A DNA stretch of 64,000 nt from an uncultured Collinsella sp. (GCA_902478545.1 CABSLA010000001.1:1-64000); one strand, 5' to 3'. Positions 44,695-53,969 are shown, numbered from the stretch's first letter. Notes: a model not told the origin generated them from the sequence alone. A program made the numbers and translations.

Positions 44695-44733
44695 CCTGCC
44701 AAAAAGGTCAGGTTTATTTTGGCAGGTTTTATC
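44695..44733 (+). terminator. Hairpin between ATPase and helicase genes
   Basis: CCTGCCAAAA and TTTTGGCAGG form a perfect 10-bp stem followed by TTTTAT, directly after the ATPase stop. It has terminator form inside an apparent operon, so it may reduce helicase expression. No separate promoter is obvious in the remaining 75 bases. Confidence 0.7.
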
Positions 44734-44808
44734 TGGGCAAACGCCGATGTTGCAAGATATCGAGCCGTTGCCCGTTGCGTTGATCAGCCCGTTGATGAGA
44801 GGAGGCCC

Positions 44809-47253
44809 ATGAACGCTTTTGACCGCTATGCCCCGTTTATCCAGGACTTCATCTACTCCCACGATTGGGAAAGCCTGCGCTCTATCCAGGTTGCGGCAGC
44901 AGATGCAATCTTTAACACGCAGGACAATGTGCTCCTAACGGCATCCACAGCATCCGGCAAAACCGAGGCGGCCTTCTTTCCCATCCTGACCGAGTTTTGG
45001 GAGAACCCGCCCGCGAGCGTAGGCGCCCTCTACATTGGTCCTCTCAAAGCGCTCATCAACGACCAGTTTGTACGCCTCAACGATCTGTGCGAAGAGGCCG
45101 ATATCCCCGTCTGGCACTGGCACGGCGATGTCTCGCAATCGCACAAGGCCAAGCTCATCAAAAAGCCAAGCGGCATTTTGCAGATTACGCCCGAATCACT
45201 CGAGGCGCTCCTGATCCACAAGCACATGGCCATCCCACGCATGTTCTGTGACCTGCGCTATGTGGTCATCGACGAAGTCCACTCGCTCATGCGCGGCGAC
45301 CGCGGCGGGCAGACGCTCTGCCTTATCGAGCGCCTTTCGCGCATGGCGGGCGTGCAGCCCCGGCGCATTGGCCTTTCGGCCACCATCGGAGACCCGGAAC
45401 GCACGGGTGCCTTTCTGTCGCAGGGAACAGGGCGCGACTGCGTCATTCCCCGCTTTGAGGAGCCGCGCCGCGTGTGGCGCATCTCCATGGAGCACTTCTA
45501 CAACTCGGGTCCCCAGGCGCAGCAGCGAGGATTTATGAGCACAGGTCCGCAGGAAGCCGAGGTGCTCGCATGCGAGCGCATTGAGGTGGCGGCGCCCGCG
45601 GCACTGACCGACGGCGCCCAAGACATGCGCCATAGCGGACAGCTTACACAGGAGGAGCGCCGTCAACGTCGCGAGCAGGCACGGGGCAAGGCCGCCCCTA
45701 AGGACCGTCGCGCCTCCTCGGCCCCCGAGGGCGAAGTCGACATCCCACAGGCAGCCGAGCAGGCGCTGCTCAACCCAACCGATACCGCACCCGACAACGC
45801 CGATCCCGGCATGGGCTATATCTTTGAACACACCCGCGGCCGCAAGTGCCTGGTCTTTGCCAACTCGCGCGAGGAGGCGGAAGCCGTGTGCTCCATGCTG
45901 CGCAGCTACTGCGAGAACCGGCACGAGCCAGACCGCTTCCTGATCCATCATGGCAATCTCTCGGCATCGCTACGCGAGACCGCCGAGGAGCTCATGCGCG
46001 ACGAGGAGCAGGCACAGACAACCGTCACCACCTCCACGCTTGAGCTCGGCATTGATATCGGTCGCCTGGAGCGCGCGTTTCAGATCGACGCACCGTTTAC
46101 CGTCAGCTCCTTTTTGCAGCGCATGGGGCGCACGGGCCGCCGCGATCTTCCGCCCGAAATGTGGTTTGTCATGCGCGAGGAAGAACCCGAGCCGCGTACG
46201 ATGATGCCCGAGACGATTCCCTGGAAGCTCTTGCAAGGCATCGCGCTCGTACAACTCTATCGCGAGGAAAAGTGGGTCGAGCCGCCTGAGCTCGATCGAC
46301 TCCCCTACAGCTTGCTCTATCACCAGACCATGTCGACGCTCGCCAGCACCGGCGAGCTCACACCGGCAGAGCTTGCCCAGCGCGTGCTCACGCTCAGCTA
46401 CTTTCATCGTGTCTCGGCCGACGACTACCGCGTGCTGCTGCGCCACCTCATCAAGATTGACCACATCCAGGTCACCGAGGGCGGCGGGCTTATCGTAGGC
46501 CTCGCGGGCGAGCGCATCATCAACAACTTTAAGTTCTACGCCGTGTTTCAGGAAAACGAGGAGTTCACGGTCCGCAGCGAATCGGCCGAGCTGGGCACCA
46601 TCGTCAACCCGCCACCGCCCGGGGAGCGTATTGCCATCGCCGGTCACTGCTGGATTGTCGAAGAAGTAGACTGGAAGCGTCATACCGTCTTTGCCACGCA
46701 GGTAAAAGGCCGTGTTCCCGCCTACTTTGGCGACTGCCCCGGAGACATCAATACGCATGTGCTCGAGCGCATGCGTCAGGCGCTCAACGAGCATGCGGCG
46801 TATCCATACCTCATGGGTAACGCGCGGGCTCGTCTGGCCCAAGCACGCCATACGGCTGAGATTTCGGGCGCAGGGACCAAGCCGCTCATCAACCTGGGCG
46901 GCGACACGTGGGTGCTCTTCCCCTGGCTGGGGAGCTATGCCTTCTTGGCGCTCGAGCGCATGCTCAAAATCAAATGCGCCGCAGAGCTGGGTCTTCGCGG
47001 ACTCGACCCGTCGCGACCGTACTTTATGCAGTTTAAGATGAAGGCCGATGAGGAGACGTTCTTTGAGGTGCTCGCCTCCGAGGCCGAAAAGGACTTTGAT
47101 CCCATCGAGCTCGTGTATCCGGGCGAGGTTCCCTACTTCGATCGCTACGACGAGTACGTTCCCGAGGAGCTCGTACGCAAAGGCTTTGCCGAAGGCGTGC
47201 TCGACATCGAAGGCATGAAGCAGCGCGTCCTTAGCTGGCGCGACCACGCATAA
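44809..47253 (+). CDS. Lhr-like SF2 DNA helicase (BrxHI-like)
   Basis: 814 residues. Walker A TASTASGKTEAAF (about 45-57), GPLKALINDQ, DEVH box VIDEVHSL (about 152-159), LSATIG, and motif VI QRMGRTGRR; then a large C-terminal region with winged-helix and DUF1998-free Lhr-type parts. The layout is that of Lhr-like helicases such as BrxHI of BREX type 2. A basic insert (about 300-340, QEERRQRREQ) separates the RecA lobes. GAGGAGG before the ATG at 44809 decides the start. Third gene of the TerB operon; DNA remodelling in defence or repair is the inferred role. Confidence 0.88.
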   Translation: MNAFDRYAPFIQDFIYSHDWESLRSIQVAAADAIFNTQDNVLLTASTASGKTEAAFFPILTEFWENPPASVGALYIGPLKALINDQFVRLNDLCEEADIPVWHWHGDVSQSHKAKLIKKPSGILQITPESLEALLIHKHMAIPRMFCDLRYVVIDEVHSLMRGDRGGQTLCLIERLSRMAGVQPRRIGLSATIGDPERTGAFLSQGTGRDCVIPRFEEPRRVWRISMEHFYNSGPQAQQRGFMSTGPQEAEVLACERIEVAAPAALTDGAQDMRHSGQLTQEERRQRREQARGKAAPKDRRASSAPEGEVDIPQAAEQALLNPTDTAPDNADPGMGYIFEHTRGRKCLVFANSREEAEAVCSMLRSYCENRHEPDRFLIHHGNLSASLRETAEELMRDEEQAQTTVTTSTLELGIDIGRLERAFQIDAPFTVSSFLQRMGRTGRRDLPPEMWFVMREEEPEPRTMMPETIPWKLLQGIALVQLYREEKWVEPPELDRLPYSLLYHQTMSTLASTGELTPAELAQRVLTLSYFHRVSADDYRVLLRHLIKIDHIQVTEGGGLIVGLAGERIINNFKFYAVFQENEEFTVRSESAELGTIVNPPPPGERIAIAGHCWIVEEVDWKRHTVFATQVKGRVPAYFGDCPGDINTHVLERMRQALNEHAAYPYLMGNARARLAQARHTAEISGAGTKPLINLGGDTWVLFPWLGSYAFLALERMLKIKCAAELGLRGLDPSRPYFMQFKMKADEETFFEVLASEAEKDFDPIELVYPGEVPYFDRYDEYVPEELVRKGFAEGVLDIEGMKQRVLSWRDHA

Positions 47254-47255
47254 GG

Positions 47256-47298
47256 CCAGTCTTTTGGGGCAGCTAAAATAGCCGTCCCAAAAGACTGG
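47256..47298. terminator. Inverted repeat ending the TerB operon
   Basis: CCAGTCTTTTGGG (47256-47268) and CCCAAAAGACTGG (47286-47298) form a perfect 13-bp stem right after the helicase stop, with no long T run. It lies between convergent genes. Confidence 0.65.
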
Positions 47299-47313
47299 TC
47301 TCAAGGAGACTTG

Positions 47314-48189
47314 CTAATCGTGAAGAACGGTGCCGAGGAAGTCAGAATCGAAGGGCACGGCGTCCGCGAAGGCATAGTCGCCGTCACTGGCGATGAGCAG
47401 GTAGTTTTCCTCGCCGCCAAACTCCGTGTCTCCGCAGGGGACAACCCACGCATGGGCAAACACCTCAAATGCCGTGGCAACGCAATCGCGTAGGAACGTC
47501 ACATCGCTCCCCTCGCTCGCGCTCACGATATTGGCCGCATAGAGACCGCCAGGGTTCAGGCCGCCCCGCACCAAACGCAGAGCCTCGACGGTCGCCAGCT
47601 CGCGCACAGGCTCGGCGCCGCCAAAGCAATCGCTCACGATAACGTCGTAGCGGCGATGCCCCACGCTCGTCACGCCCAGGTACGAGCGCGCCTCAGCGGT
47701 GATCACCCGCAGGCGATCGCCTACCGCGCGCTCAAGCTCGTCCACATAGAACCAGCGACGGGCCAGACGCGTAATCTCGGCATCGTACTCGACGACATCC
47801 ATACGCAGGCCCTCGTGCGACATCAGCGCAAACTTGGGGTAAGCAAACCCGCCACCGCCCAGCATGAGCATGCGGTCGATGCCGTGTCCGTAAGTCGAGC
47901 GCATCGCATCCTGGGCCTCAAACACATCGTCAAACGCACGATAGTACGCAAAGACCGGCTCCGCCCAGCGATCGCCAACATAGCTCGCACTTTGGTAAAC
48001 GCCGCCCTGCACAAGCACGCGAACCTCATCGCCGTTCGTATCGCGTACGCGCTTTACGCGCGCCAGCCCATTACGAGTTCGCGCGACCTGCAAGCAGGCA
48101 GCGCGAACAGCGACAGCGGCCGCACCAAGCGCAGCAGCCCCCAAGGCCACACCGGCAACAACCCCGGCAGAAACACTCGGCTTGTTCAT
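47314..48189 (-). CDS. Membrane-anchored spermidine synthase-like protein
   Basis: 291 residues: one N-terminal hydrophobic segment (about 8-30) then a spermidine-synthase-like methyltransferase fold with LMLGGGGFAYPKF (the SAM/decarboxy-SAM loop, usually GGGDG), VVEYDAEITRLARRWF and DVIVSDCFGG. The altered GGGG loop and the membrane anchor resemble the spermidine-synthase-like domains of fused MFS proteins, whose reaction is unknown. It follows elp3 with no gap. Confidence 0.75.
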   Translation of the reverse strand: MNKPSVSAGVVAGVALGAAALGAAAVAVRAACLQVARTRNGLARVKRVRDTNGDEVRVLVQGGVYQSASYVGDRWAEPVFAYYRAFDDVFEAQDAMRSTYGHGIDRMLMLGGGGFAYPKFALMSHEGLRMDVVEYDAEITRLARRWFYVDELERAVGDRLRVITAEARSYLGVTSVGHRRYDVIVSDCFGGAEPVRELATVEALRLVRGGLNPGGLYAANIVSASEGSDVTFLRDCVATAFEVFAHAWVVPCGDTEFGGEENYLLIASDGDYAFADAVPFDSDFLGTVLHD

Positions 48190-50097
48190 CTAGAGCTCCT
48201 TTTGCAGATAGAGGTCATGATCGTAAAAACCCAGGTGACGATAGTACTCACGCGTACCAATCGCGCTAATCACGTTAATGTGCGTATAGCCCGCATCCCG
48301 AGCAATCTGACACGCACGCTCCACCAGCGAACGGCCCAGCCCATGATGCTGCGCCGCCTGGCCCTGATCGCCCACACGCGCCGCCATACCATACACGTGT
48401 ACCTCGCGAATCATCGCCTCGTCCGGCGTCGTCGGCAATTCGTCCGCATGGGCGGCAACAAATGCGCGGTCGGGCAGAGACAAGCGCAAAAAGCCGGCGA
48501 TCTTGCCCTGTGGTGTCACCCACTGCAAAAAGCGCTCGCCCGTCACCGGCGTCTCGTACGTCACTTCCTCGTCAAGGGTCAACTCGCCCAAGTCGGCGCC
48601 CGCCGTGCTAATCTCGCGATAGCGAATCTCGCGCACCTCGGCGCCCTCGCCCTGCGCCGCCAGGCGATTCTCGACCAGCTGGCGCAGGTTAGGCTTCTTA
48701 TTGCCCACCATAATGTCGTCGGAACTAAAGTCGCGAATCATACGGCTGATGCGGCAGAACGCCGGCGTCACCACGATGTCGTCGGCCAACACATCGAGCA
48801 GCTCGTCCTCGGTATAGGGGCGCCACTCGCCGCGCTCATAACAGCCCACCAGACGCGAACCCTCGATGAGCGCGCACGGGTAGACCTTGACCTCGTCGGG
48901 CATAAAGGCGCCCTCGGTCATAAAACACTCGTAGTCGCGCTTGTCCCCCTCGGGCGTGGCGCCCAGCAAGTTGAGCATAAAATGCGCATGGATCTTAAAG
49001 CCAAACAGACGCGCGAGCGAAAACGCCCGCTCAATCTGCGCCACCGTGATACGACGCTCGTTCATGTCGAGCAGGTGCTGGTCAAGGCTCTGGATGCCCA
49101 TCTGAATCTTGGTGCAACCCAGACGGCGGATGAGCGTGAGCGCTTGCGGCGTCACGGCATCGGGTCGCGTCTCGATAACAAGCCCCACCACGCGATGCTT
49201 CGCCGTCTCGTTGATGCGCTGCTGGCGTTCGAGCTCTTCCATGGTGGCCGTCTGCCACTCGGCGACCGCGCCCCAGGGTGTGCCAGAACCGTACAGGCGA
49301 CGCACCGCACGGTTGTAGCCGCCCACGGCAGCATCCACGCGCCCCTGCTCGTCGGCAACACCGGCAGCAAGCTCAACTTCGTCGGTCGCAATGCCAGCGA
49401 CTCGATAGCGCTCGCGACGCTCGGCCACCACGGGCGGCAGCGCATCGGCGGGAGCATCGTCGAGCAGGCGCCCCGCCTCGGCACGACTGATGCCCGGGCG
49501 CGCCAGCATGGGGTTGGCCGCCACGCCCGCCACGGCATCGTCATTGAGCGCACGGAAGAGCTCCGACATAAACCATGTCTGATACTCTTGCGGATAGTCA
49601 CTCCATGTGCCGCCGAGAACGATAAGCTCAATTTTGTCGGTCGCATGTCCCATCTGTGAAAGCGCCGTCAGACGAGCACTCACCTGCAGATAAGGATCAA
49701 AGCAATTTTGCTCCGCACGGGCGCACGCCGGCTCGGCGTGCAGATAGCTCTTGGGCATGCGCAGATCATTGGGACAAAACAGGCAATCGCCCGAGCACGG
49801 CCAGGGCTTGGTGATGACGGTAATGGTCGCCACGCCCGAAGCCGTGCGGCGCGGCTTCATGCGTAGCACCTGCAGCAGTTGGCGTTCCAGATCGGAATCG
49901 ACATTCCACGCAGCCCACCGAGCCGGCTCCTCACGTTTAACCCGCTGGTAGAACGGCAGCAGATGGCGCTTGGCCAAATCGCGTTTGTCGGCACCCTCAC
50001 GGCGCGCCTCGGCATGTATCAGTTTGACGAGCGCTTTGTCGTCCACGGTCTCGCCGCGACGCAGGGCCTCAAGTATGTTCAAGATAATCTGTTCCAT
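48190..50097 (-). CDS. elp3: Elp3-type tRNA U34 radical SAM/GNAT enzyme
   Basis: 635 residues combining a radical SAM domain (KPWPCSGDCLFCPND at about 99-113, RMPKSYLHAEPACARAEQN, VLGGTWSDYP, TRPDAVTPQALTLIRRLGCTK) and a C-terminal GNAT domain (GLGRSLVERACQIARDAGY, GTREYYRHLGFYDHD). In eukaryotes Elp3 acetyl-modifies U34 of tRNA in a six-protein complex; single-protein versions exist in some bacteria and archaea. Its presence suggests cm5U-type wobble modification in this organism. First gene of a two-gene unit with the SpeE-like protein. Confidence 0.92.
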   Translation of the reverse strand: MEQIILNILEALRRGETVDDKALVKLIHAEARREGADKRDLAKRHLLPFYQRVKREEPARWAAWNVDSDLERQLLQVLRMKPRRTASGVATITVITKPWPCSGDCLFCPNDLRMPKSYLHAEPACARAEQNCFDPYLQVSARLTALSQMGHATDKIELIVLGGTWSDYPQEYQTWFMSELFRALNDDAVAGVAANPMLARPGISRAEAGRLLDDAPADALPPVVAERRERYRVAGIATDEVELAAGVADEQGRVDAAVGGYNRAVRRLYGSGTPWGAVAEWQTATMEELERQQRINETAKHRVVGLVIETRPDAVTPQALTLIRRLGCTKIQMGIQSLDQHLLDMNERRITVAQIERAFSLARLFGFKIHAHFMLNLLGATPEGDKRDYECFMTEGAFMPDEVKVYPCALIEGSRLVGCYERGEWRPYTEDELLDVLADDIVVTPAFCRISRMIRDFSSDDIMVGNKKPNLRQLVENRLAAQGEGAEVREIRYREISTAGADLGELTLDEEVTYETPVTGERFLQWVTPQGKIAGFLRLSLPDRAFVAAHADELPTTPDEAMIREVHVYGMAARVGDQGQAAQHHGLGRSLVERACQIARDAGYTHINVISAIGTREYYRHLGFYDHDLYLQKEL

Positions 50098-50110
50098 GCC
50101 CCCATTGTAA

Positions 50111-50147
50111 AGGCAAAGGCGCCGAAGCCGACCACGGCCCCGGCGCC
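50111..50147 (-). terminator. Terminator of the XRE-DUF4097 unit
   Basis: AGGCGCC and GGCGCCT arms with an inner GCCG/CGGC pairing form a strong minus-strand hairpin followed by TTGCCTTT. It lies between the DUF4097 stop and the elp3 start. Confidence 0.65.
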
Positions 50148-50194
50148 TCCATCAAAGAGCATGCCTATATGTACCGATCTCCGAAAACCGCATG

Positions 50195-51094
50195 TCACTC
50201 CGGATCAAACGACATGTCGCCCGAACCGACCTCAAAACGATACGTAGCAGACTTATCCCCGTTATCGAATTCAAGATTCAAAATGGTCTCGCCGTCGTAG
50301 TCAAGCGGAAGGAAATCGCTCTCGAAGTCGCCGCTGCCCAAGGTGAGGCTCGCCTTAAAGCCTGTAGAGTTCGGAACCGTCATCTCCACATCGCCCGAGC
50401 CCACACTCACGTCCATCGACTTCGCGGGGGCCTGGTAGAGCTCGAACGTTACATCGCCCGACCCGACCTCAGCGCTGAGCGCATCAGTCACGCTGCCCGT
50501 AAACTCTACATCTCCCGCACCCAGGAAAAGGTCGAAACCATCACAGGTGACACCGGCAATCTGCAGATTACCCGAGCCCACGTGTGCGTTGACTCCCTTC
50601 AGATGTTCGGCAACACGGCGCGGCAGCTCGACCGTAACCGAGCGGTCAATTGCCTTACCGTCATCACTTCCAAACTGGGAAACCTTGAGCGTCGAGTCCT
50701 CGACGGATGCGATGTTCTGCGTCGCGGCCTTGGAGGCATCCATACCCTTGGCAACGCGCCCCCGCTCGATAACGCGAGCCTTGTTGCCATCAACAACCTT
50801 GACGTCCACCGAAGCCGCATTGATATCGAAATCGAGGTAGCGGAACTCATCGGCATCAAAAGTCATGCTCGAAAGTTGCTGAGGCCGAGCGGAATAGCTG
50901 CCGTCGTCCAAGAGATCGTCATCGTCAAACATATCGTCAAAATCAGACAAATGGCCAGATAGAATACCGGTCGTACGCACCATATCGGAATGAGCCAATA
51001 GCCGCGAAATGCCAAAAACAAGTCCGATAATCAGTACAAACGCTCCGATGCCAACGCCCAAGCGTACCTTGGATTCATGCGAAAGCTTCATCAT
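50195..51094 (-). CDS. DUF4097 domain membrane-anchored protein
   Basis: 299 residues: an N-terminal membrane segment (about 10-34), an acidic DDMFDDDDLLDDG stretch, and a repetitive beta-helix-like DUF4097 domain with six turns marked by VGSGN, LGAGDV, VGSGDV, VGSGDV, LGSGDF and VGSGDM. DUF4097 proteins are linked to envelope stress operons such as liaG of Firmicutes. The start overlaps the stop of the regulator gene upstream (ATGATGA), so the pair is coupled. Confidence 0.85.
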   Translation of the reverse strand: MMKLSHESKVRLGVGIGAFVLIIGLVFGISRLLAHSDMVRTTGILSGHLSDFDDMFDDDDLLDDGSYSARPQQLSSMTFDADEFRYLDFDINAASVDVKVVDGNKARVIERGRVAKGMDASKAATQNIASVEDSTLKVSQFGSDDGKAIDRSVTVELPRRVAEHLKGVNAHVGSGNLQIAGVTCDGFDLFLGAGDVEFTGSVTDALSAEVGSGDVTFELYQAPAKSMDVSVGSGDVEMTVPNSTGFKASLTLGSGDFESDFLPLDYDGETILNLEFDNGDKSATYRFEVGSGDMSFDPE

Positions 51095-51807
51095 TCACCA
51101 CCCTCTTTGGCAATCGGCTCAGCGGTAGTCGCGGTAGCCACGTCAGTATCAACCGGAGCGGAAACATTCTGAGCCCTAGCGACCGCCGGTGCCGGACCAA
51201 CCTGAATATCCCCGCGTGCCCAATCGCCATCGAGCGCACGCGCCACCCAGTGATAGATGGGAATCGTAAAGAAGATCAGCGCGGCAAAGGGGCCGGCACC
51301 AAAAAGGAACATCAGCAAAAAGAACAGCAGCCAGCACACGGCCCAATACGGGAACGACTGGAACGGGCCCTTCACCGGAGTCGAGCCAACCGCGCCGCCA
51401 CTCGTCGCCTGCGCCGTAGCGGCATTGGCGGCCTGTGCACTCCAGCTTGCCGCTTGCGCCGCCTTGGCCGCAGCATCACTCGCCTGCGTTGCCGCCTCGG
51501 TAGCGCGCGCCGCTGCCTCATGGGTGCGGGCACGCTCTGCCGCCTCGGCCTCGCGCTGACGGGCGCGGTCCTCGTTCTCAAACTCGATATCGTCCTCGAT
51601 CTCATCGCTCGGATTGAGCAGCTCGTCCAGACTCACACCGTAGAGCTTGGCGAGCGAGATCAGATTCTCGGTATCGGGCGAGCTCTCCGCGCGCTCCCAT
51701 TTACTGACCGCCTGGCGCGACAGTCCCAGCTTTCGCGCCAGCCCTTCTTGGCTAAAACCCTTGCTGCGACGAAGGTCGGCGAGCCGCTGCGCAGTTTCTA
51801 CATTCAT
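51091..51807 (-). CDS. XRE-family regulator with membrane segments
   Basis: 238 residues: helix-turn-helix of the XRE type at the N-terminus (residues about 5-60, FSQEGLARKLGLSRQAVSKWE), a 60-residue Ala/Glu-rich segment likely helical or coiled (about 80-140), then two hydrophobic segments (about 150-190) and a short tail. A DNA-binding domain tied to the membrane suggests direct sensing of envelope state. GGAGG lies before the ATG at 51807. It precedes and overlaps the DUF4097 gene, its likely target or partner. Confidence 0.85.
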   Translation of the reverse strand: MNVETAQRLADLRRSKGFSQEGLARKLGLSRQAVSKWERAESSPDTENLISLAKLYGVSLDELLNPSDEIEDDIEFENEDRARQREAEAAERARTHEAAARATEAATQASDAAAKAAQAASWSAQAANAATAQATSGGAVGSTPVKGPFQSFPYWAVCWLLFFLLMFLFGAGPFAALIFFTIPIYHWVARALDGDWARGDIQVGPAPAVARAQNVSAPVDTDVATATTAEPIAKEGGE

Positions 51808-52074
51808 GGTTCCTCCTATGTGATGCCAGCCGTGCCGCCGGACCGTTTTTGTTCTTAAGGCGCCTTGCACAGTTAAAAATCTATCCGCCACCGCCAAAAG
51901 CATGCCACCTATTCTAGTGAGATTTTTGACAACCGGCGGTTGCGGGCACATATGAGCTGCGGAAATGTGTCCAAACAAAGCAATGACCCACGGCTCGGTT
52001 GTCCCCGTTGCGGCGTTAACGGTAGTATGGTCGTACTGTTTATTCCGCACCGCCAACGGAGGGAGTTCCGCGCC

Positions 52075-52947
52075 GTGAACCGCGATTTCGCCTCATCGCT
52101 CATCCAGCTCAACAATACGTTCTATCGCGAGCACTCCGCTTCCTTTTCCGATACGCGCCAGGCCCCGTGGCCCGGCTGGGTGCGCACCATGGACATCGCG
52201 CTCGGGCAGCTCGACGTCGCCACGATCGAGCATCCCGTCCGCGTCTTCGATCTTGCCTGCGGCAATATGCGATTCGAGAATTTTGCCGCCGGCGGCGCAC
52301 TTGCCGCCAAGGGCGTCGACGGCGCAAACCCCTCGGCAGATGCCAGCTGCCCGTTTGAGTTCTATGGTGTCGACTCGTGTCAAGATTTGGCTATCGATGC
52401 ACATGGCCACGCCCTGCGCATTCCCAACCTGCACTTCCAGGAGCTCGACGTGCTCGACGCCCTCATGAAGCTCAACCCCGCCGAGACGCCCGACGTGCTT
52501 TTCGACGCCCCGCTCGCCGACATCTCGGTCTGCTTTGGCTTTATGCACCACGTGCCGTCGTGCGAGTACCGCGTACGCGTACTCGACGCCCTGGTGCGGC
52601 AGACGCGCCCGGGCGGCATCATCGCCATCAGCTTTTGGGAGTTTATGAACGACGAGCGCATGGCGCGCAAGGCCGTTCGAGCCGAAGCCCGCGCCGAGCT
52701 CACCCCGCCGTTTGAGGGTTACGATTCCGCACAGTTTGAAGCCGGCGACCACCTCATCGGCTGGCAAAACGACCGCCACGCCTACCGCTATTGCCATCAC
52801 TTTGACGATCAGCAGATCACCGACCTGGTGCGCGGCGTCCGTACGTTCTACAAGAGCGGCGAGGTCCCCGTGCGCGAGCTTGAGCGCTTCCATGCCGACG
52901 GTCGTAGCGGCGAGCTCAACCGCTATGTGATTCTCAAGCGCCTGTAG
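52075..52947 (+). CDS. Class I SAM methyltransferase, TRM9-like
   Basis: 290 residues with a SAM-binding fold: VRVFDLACGNMRFE (motif I, about 58-71), FYGVDSCQDLA (motif II), DISVCFGFMHHVPS (motif IV, HHV as in TRM9-type RNA methyltransferases) and RPGGIIAISFWEF. TRM9 methylates the cm5U made by Elp3, and elp3 lies 2 kb away, which supports an RNA-wobble role but is inference. GTG start at 52075 follows GGAGGGAG; a longer frame to 51940 is possible. Could instead be a small-molecule methyltransferase. Confidence 0.72.
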   Translation: MNRDFASSLIQLNNTFYREHSASFSDTRQAPWPGWVRTMDIALGQLDVATIEHPVRVFDLACGNMRFENFAAGGALAAKGVDGANPSADASCPFEFYGVDSCQDLAIDAHGHALRIPNLHFQELDVLDALMKLNPAETPDVLFDAPLADISVCFGFMHHVPSCEYRVRVLDALVRQTRPGGIIAISFWEFMNDERMARKAVRAEARAELTPPFEGYDSAQFEAGDHLIGWQNDRHAYRYCHHFDDQQITDLVRGVRTFYKSGEVPVRELERFHADGRSGELNRYVILKRL

Positions 52948-52984
52948 GCATCGACGACTCGCCGCCGAGCCGCACCGCATCTTC

Positions 52985-53010
52985 CGGGCAAACTATGCCC
53001 GCCCTTTTTC
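52985..53010 (+). terminator. Weak terminator after the methyltransferase
   Basis: CGGGC and GCCCG form a 5-bp stem with a seven-base loop, then GCC and TTTTT. Short but in the right place. Confidence 0.5.
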
Positions 53011-53065
53011 AATCCATTGACGGAACGTGCAGCTATGCGTTCCATACTTATGACCAAGGAGCCTC

Positions 53066-53914
53066 ATGGGAGCCATCCACGTTCGCACGCCTAAGAACTT
53101 TGTGCTCGAGGAGCGCCTGGAACGCTACGCCGATGCGATTGAGACAAACCCCGAGGCTTATGCCGGAGATTGGCGCAAGGCCTGTGCGCCCGCAGGCAGC
53201 AAGCCCTTTGAACACCTTCATCTGGATCTTGGCTGTGGCAAGGGAACGTACCTTGTAGAGCGCGCGGTCCACGAGCCAAACACCCTCTTTATCGGTATGG
53301 ACCAGGAGCCCATCTGCATCGCCTATGCCGCACAGAAAATCTGCGAGCAGGAACTGACCAACGCACTCGTCCTGCCCCGAGGCGCCGCATCGCTGCCACA
53401 GCTATTTGCCGCAGGCGAGCTCGATGTCATCACCATTAACTTTCCCACGCCGCAGCCCAAGGCCAAGTACGCCAAAAAACGACTCGTCCATGTCGACCAT
53501 CTGATGCTCTACCGCCCGCTCTTTGCAGCCGGCGCCACCGTCACGCTGCGCACCGACAGCAAGCCATTGCGCGACTACGCCCTAGGGCAGTTTACCGCGG
53601 CCGGCTACGACACGCTTTGGGTAAGCGACAACGTCCGCCGCGACCATCCCGAGCATCCCGAGACCGAGTACGAGCGCCGCACGCGCGAGATGGGCGCCGC
53701 CGTCTATGGCATTTGCGCCACACCTGGAGCGCAGCCCAGCGATGAACAGCTCGCGGCGGGGCGCGCGCAGGAGCAAAGCCTAGCCTGCTACCTGCCCGAT
53801 AACCTCGATGAGCTCGCCTATGTGCCTCTGGGCATGGAAGAGGCCGTCGAGAACTTTAGAAACCGTGCCCGCAAGGGCAAGAAGCGCCTACCGCAGGATC
53901 CTAGGGGCTTCTGA
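53066..53914 (+). CDS. trmB: tRNA (guanine-N7)-methyltransferase
   Basis: Methylates G46 of tRNA using SAM. The 282 residues have motif I HLDLGCGKGTYL (about 52-63), IGMDQEP and the TrmB-type loop INFPTPQPKAKYAKKRL (normally FPDPWPKKRHxKRR) in altered form, so residues of the substrate loop are diverged. The C-terminal extension (about 215-282) is longer than in E. coli. AAGGAG lies before the ATG. Its end runs into the MITE-like element at 53970. Confidence 0.88.
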   Translation: MGAIHVRTPKNFVLEERLERYADAIETNPEAYAGDWRKACAPAGSKPFEHLHLDLGCGKGTYLVERAVHEPNTLFIGMDQEPICIAYAAQKICEQELTNALVLPRGAASLPQLFAAGELDVITINFPTPQPKAKYAKKRLVHVDHLMLYRPLFAAGATVTLRTDSKPLRDYALGQFTAAGYDTLWVSDNVRRDHPEHPETEYERRTREMGAAVYGICATPGAQPSDEQLAAGRAQEQSLACYLPDNLDELAYVPLGMEEAVENFRNRARKGKKRLPQDPRGF

Positions 53915-53969
53915 TGGTCGCGACGTCGGCAAACAAGCGCGAATAGGCGCCAACAAACGACCCTCAAAT

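Noticed and set aside
41652..47253. A full BREX or restriction-modification island
   Set aside because: No pglX/pglZ-type methylase or phosphatase, no methylase or nuclease gene beside it; only the BrxD- and BrxHI-like parts are present.
47656..49659. 667-codon plus-strand frame opposite elp3
   Set aside because: Antisense shadow rich in His/Arg/Leu; Elp3 motifs on the minus strand are unambiguous.
52075..52947. DNA methyltransferase of a restriction system
   Set aside because: Motif IV is HHV-type as in TRM9-like RNA methyltransferases, not NPPY/DPPY, and no restriction gene is adjacent.
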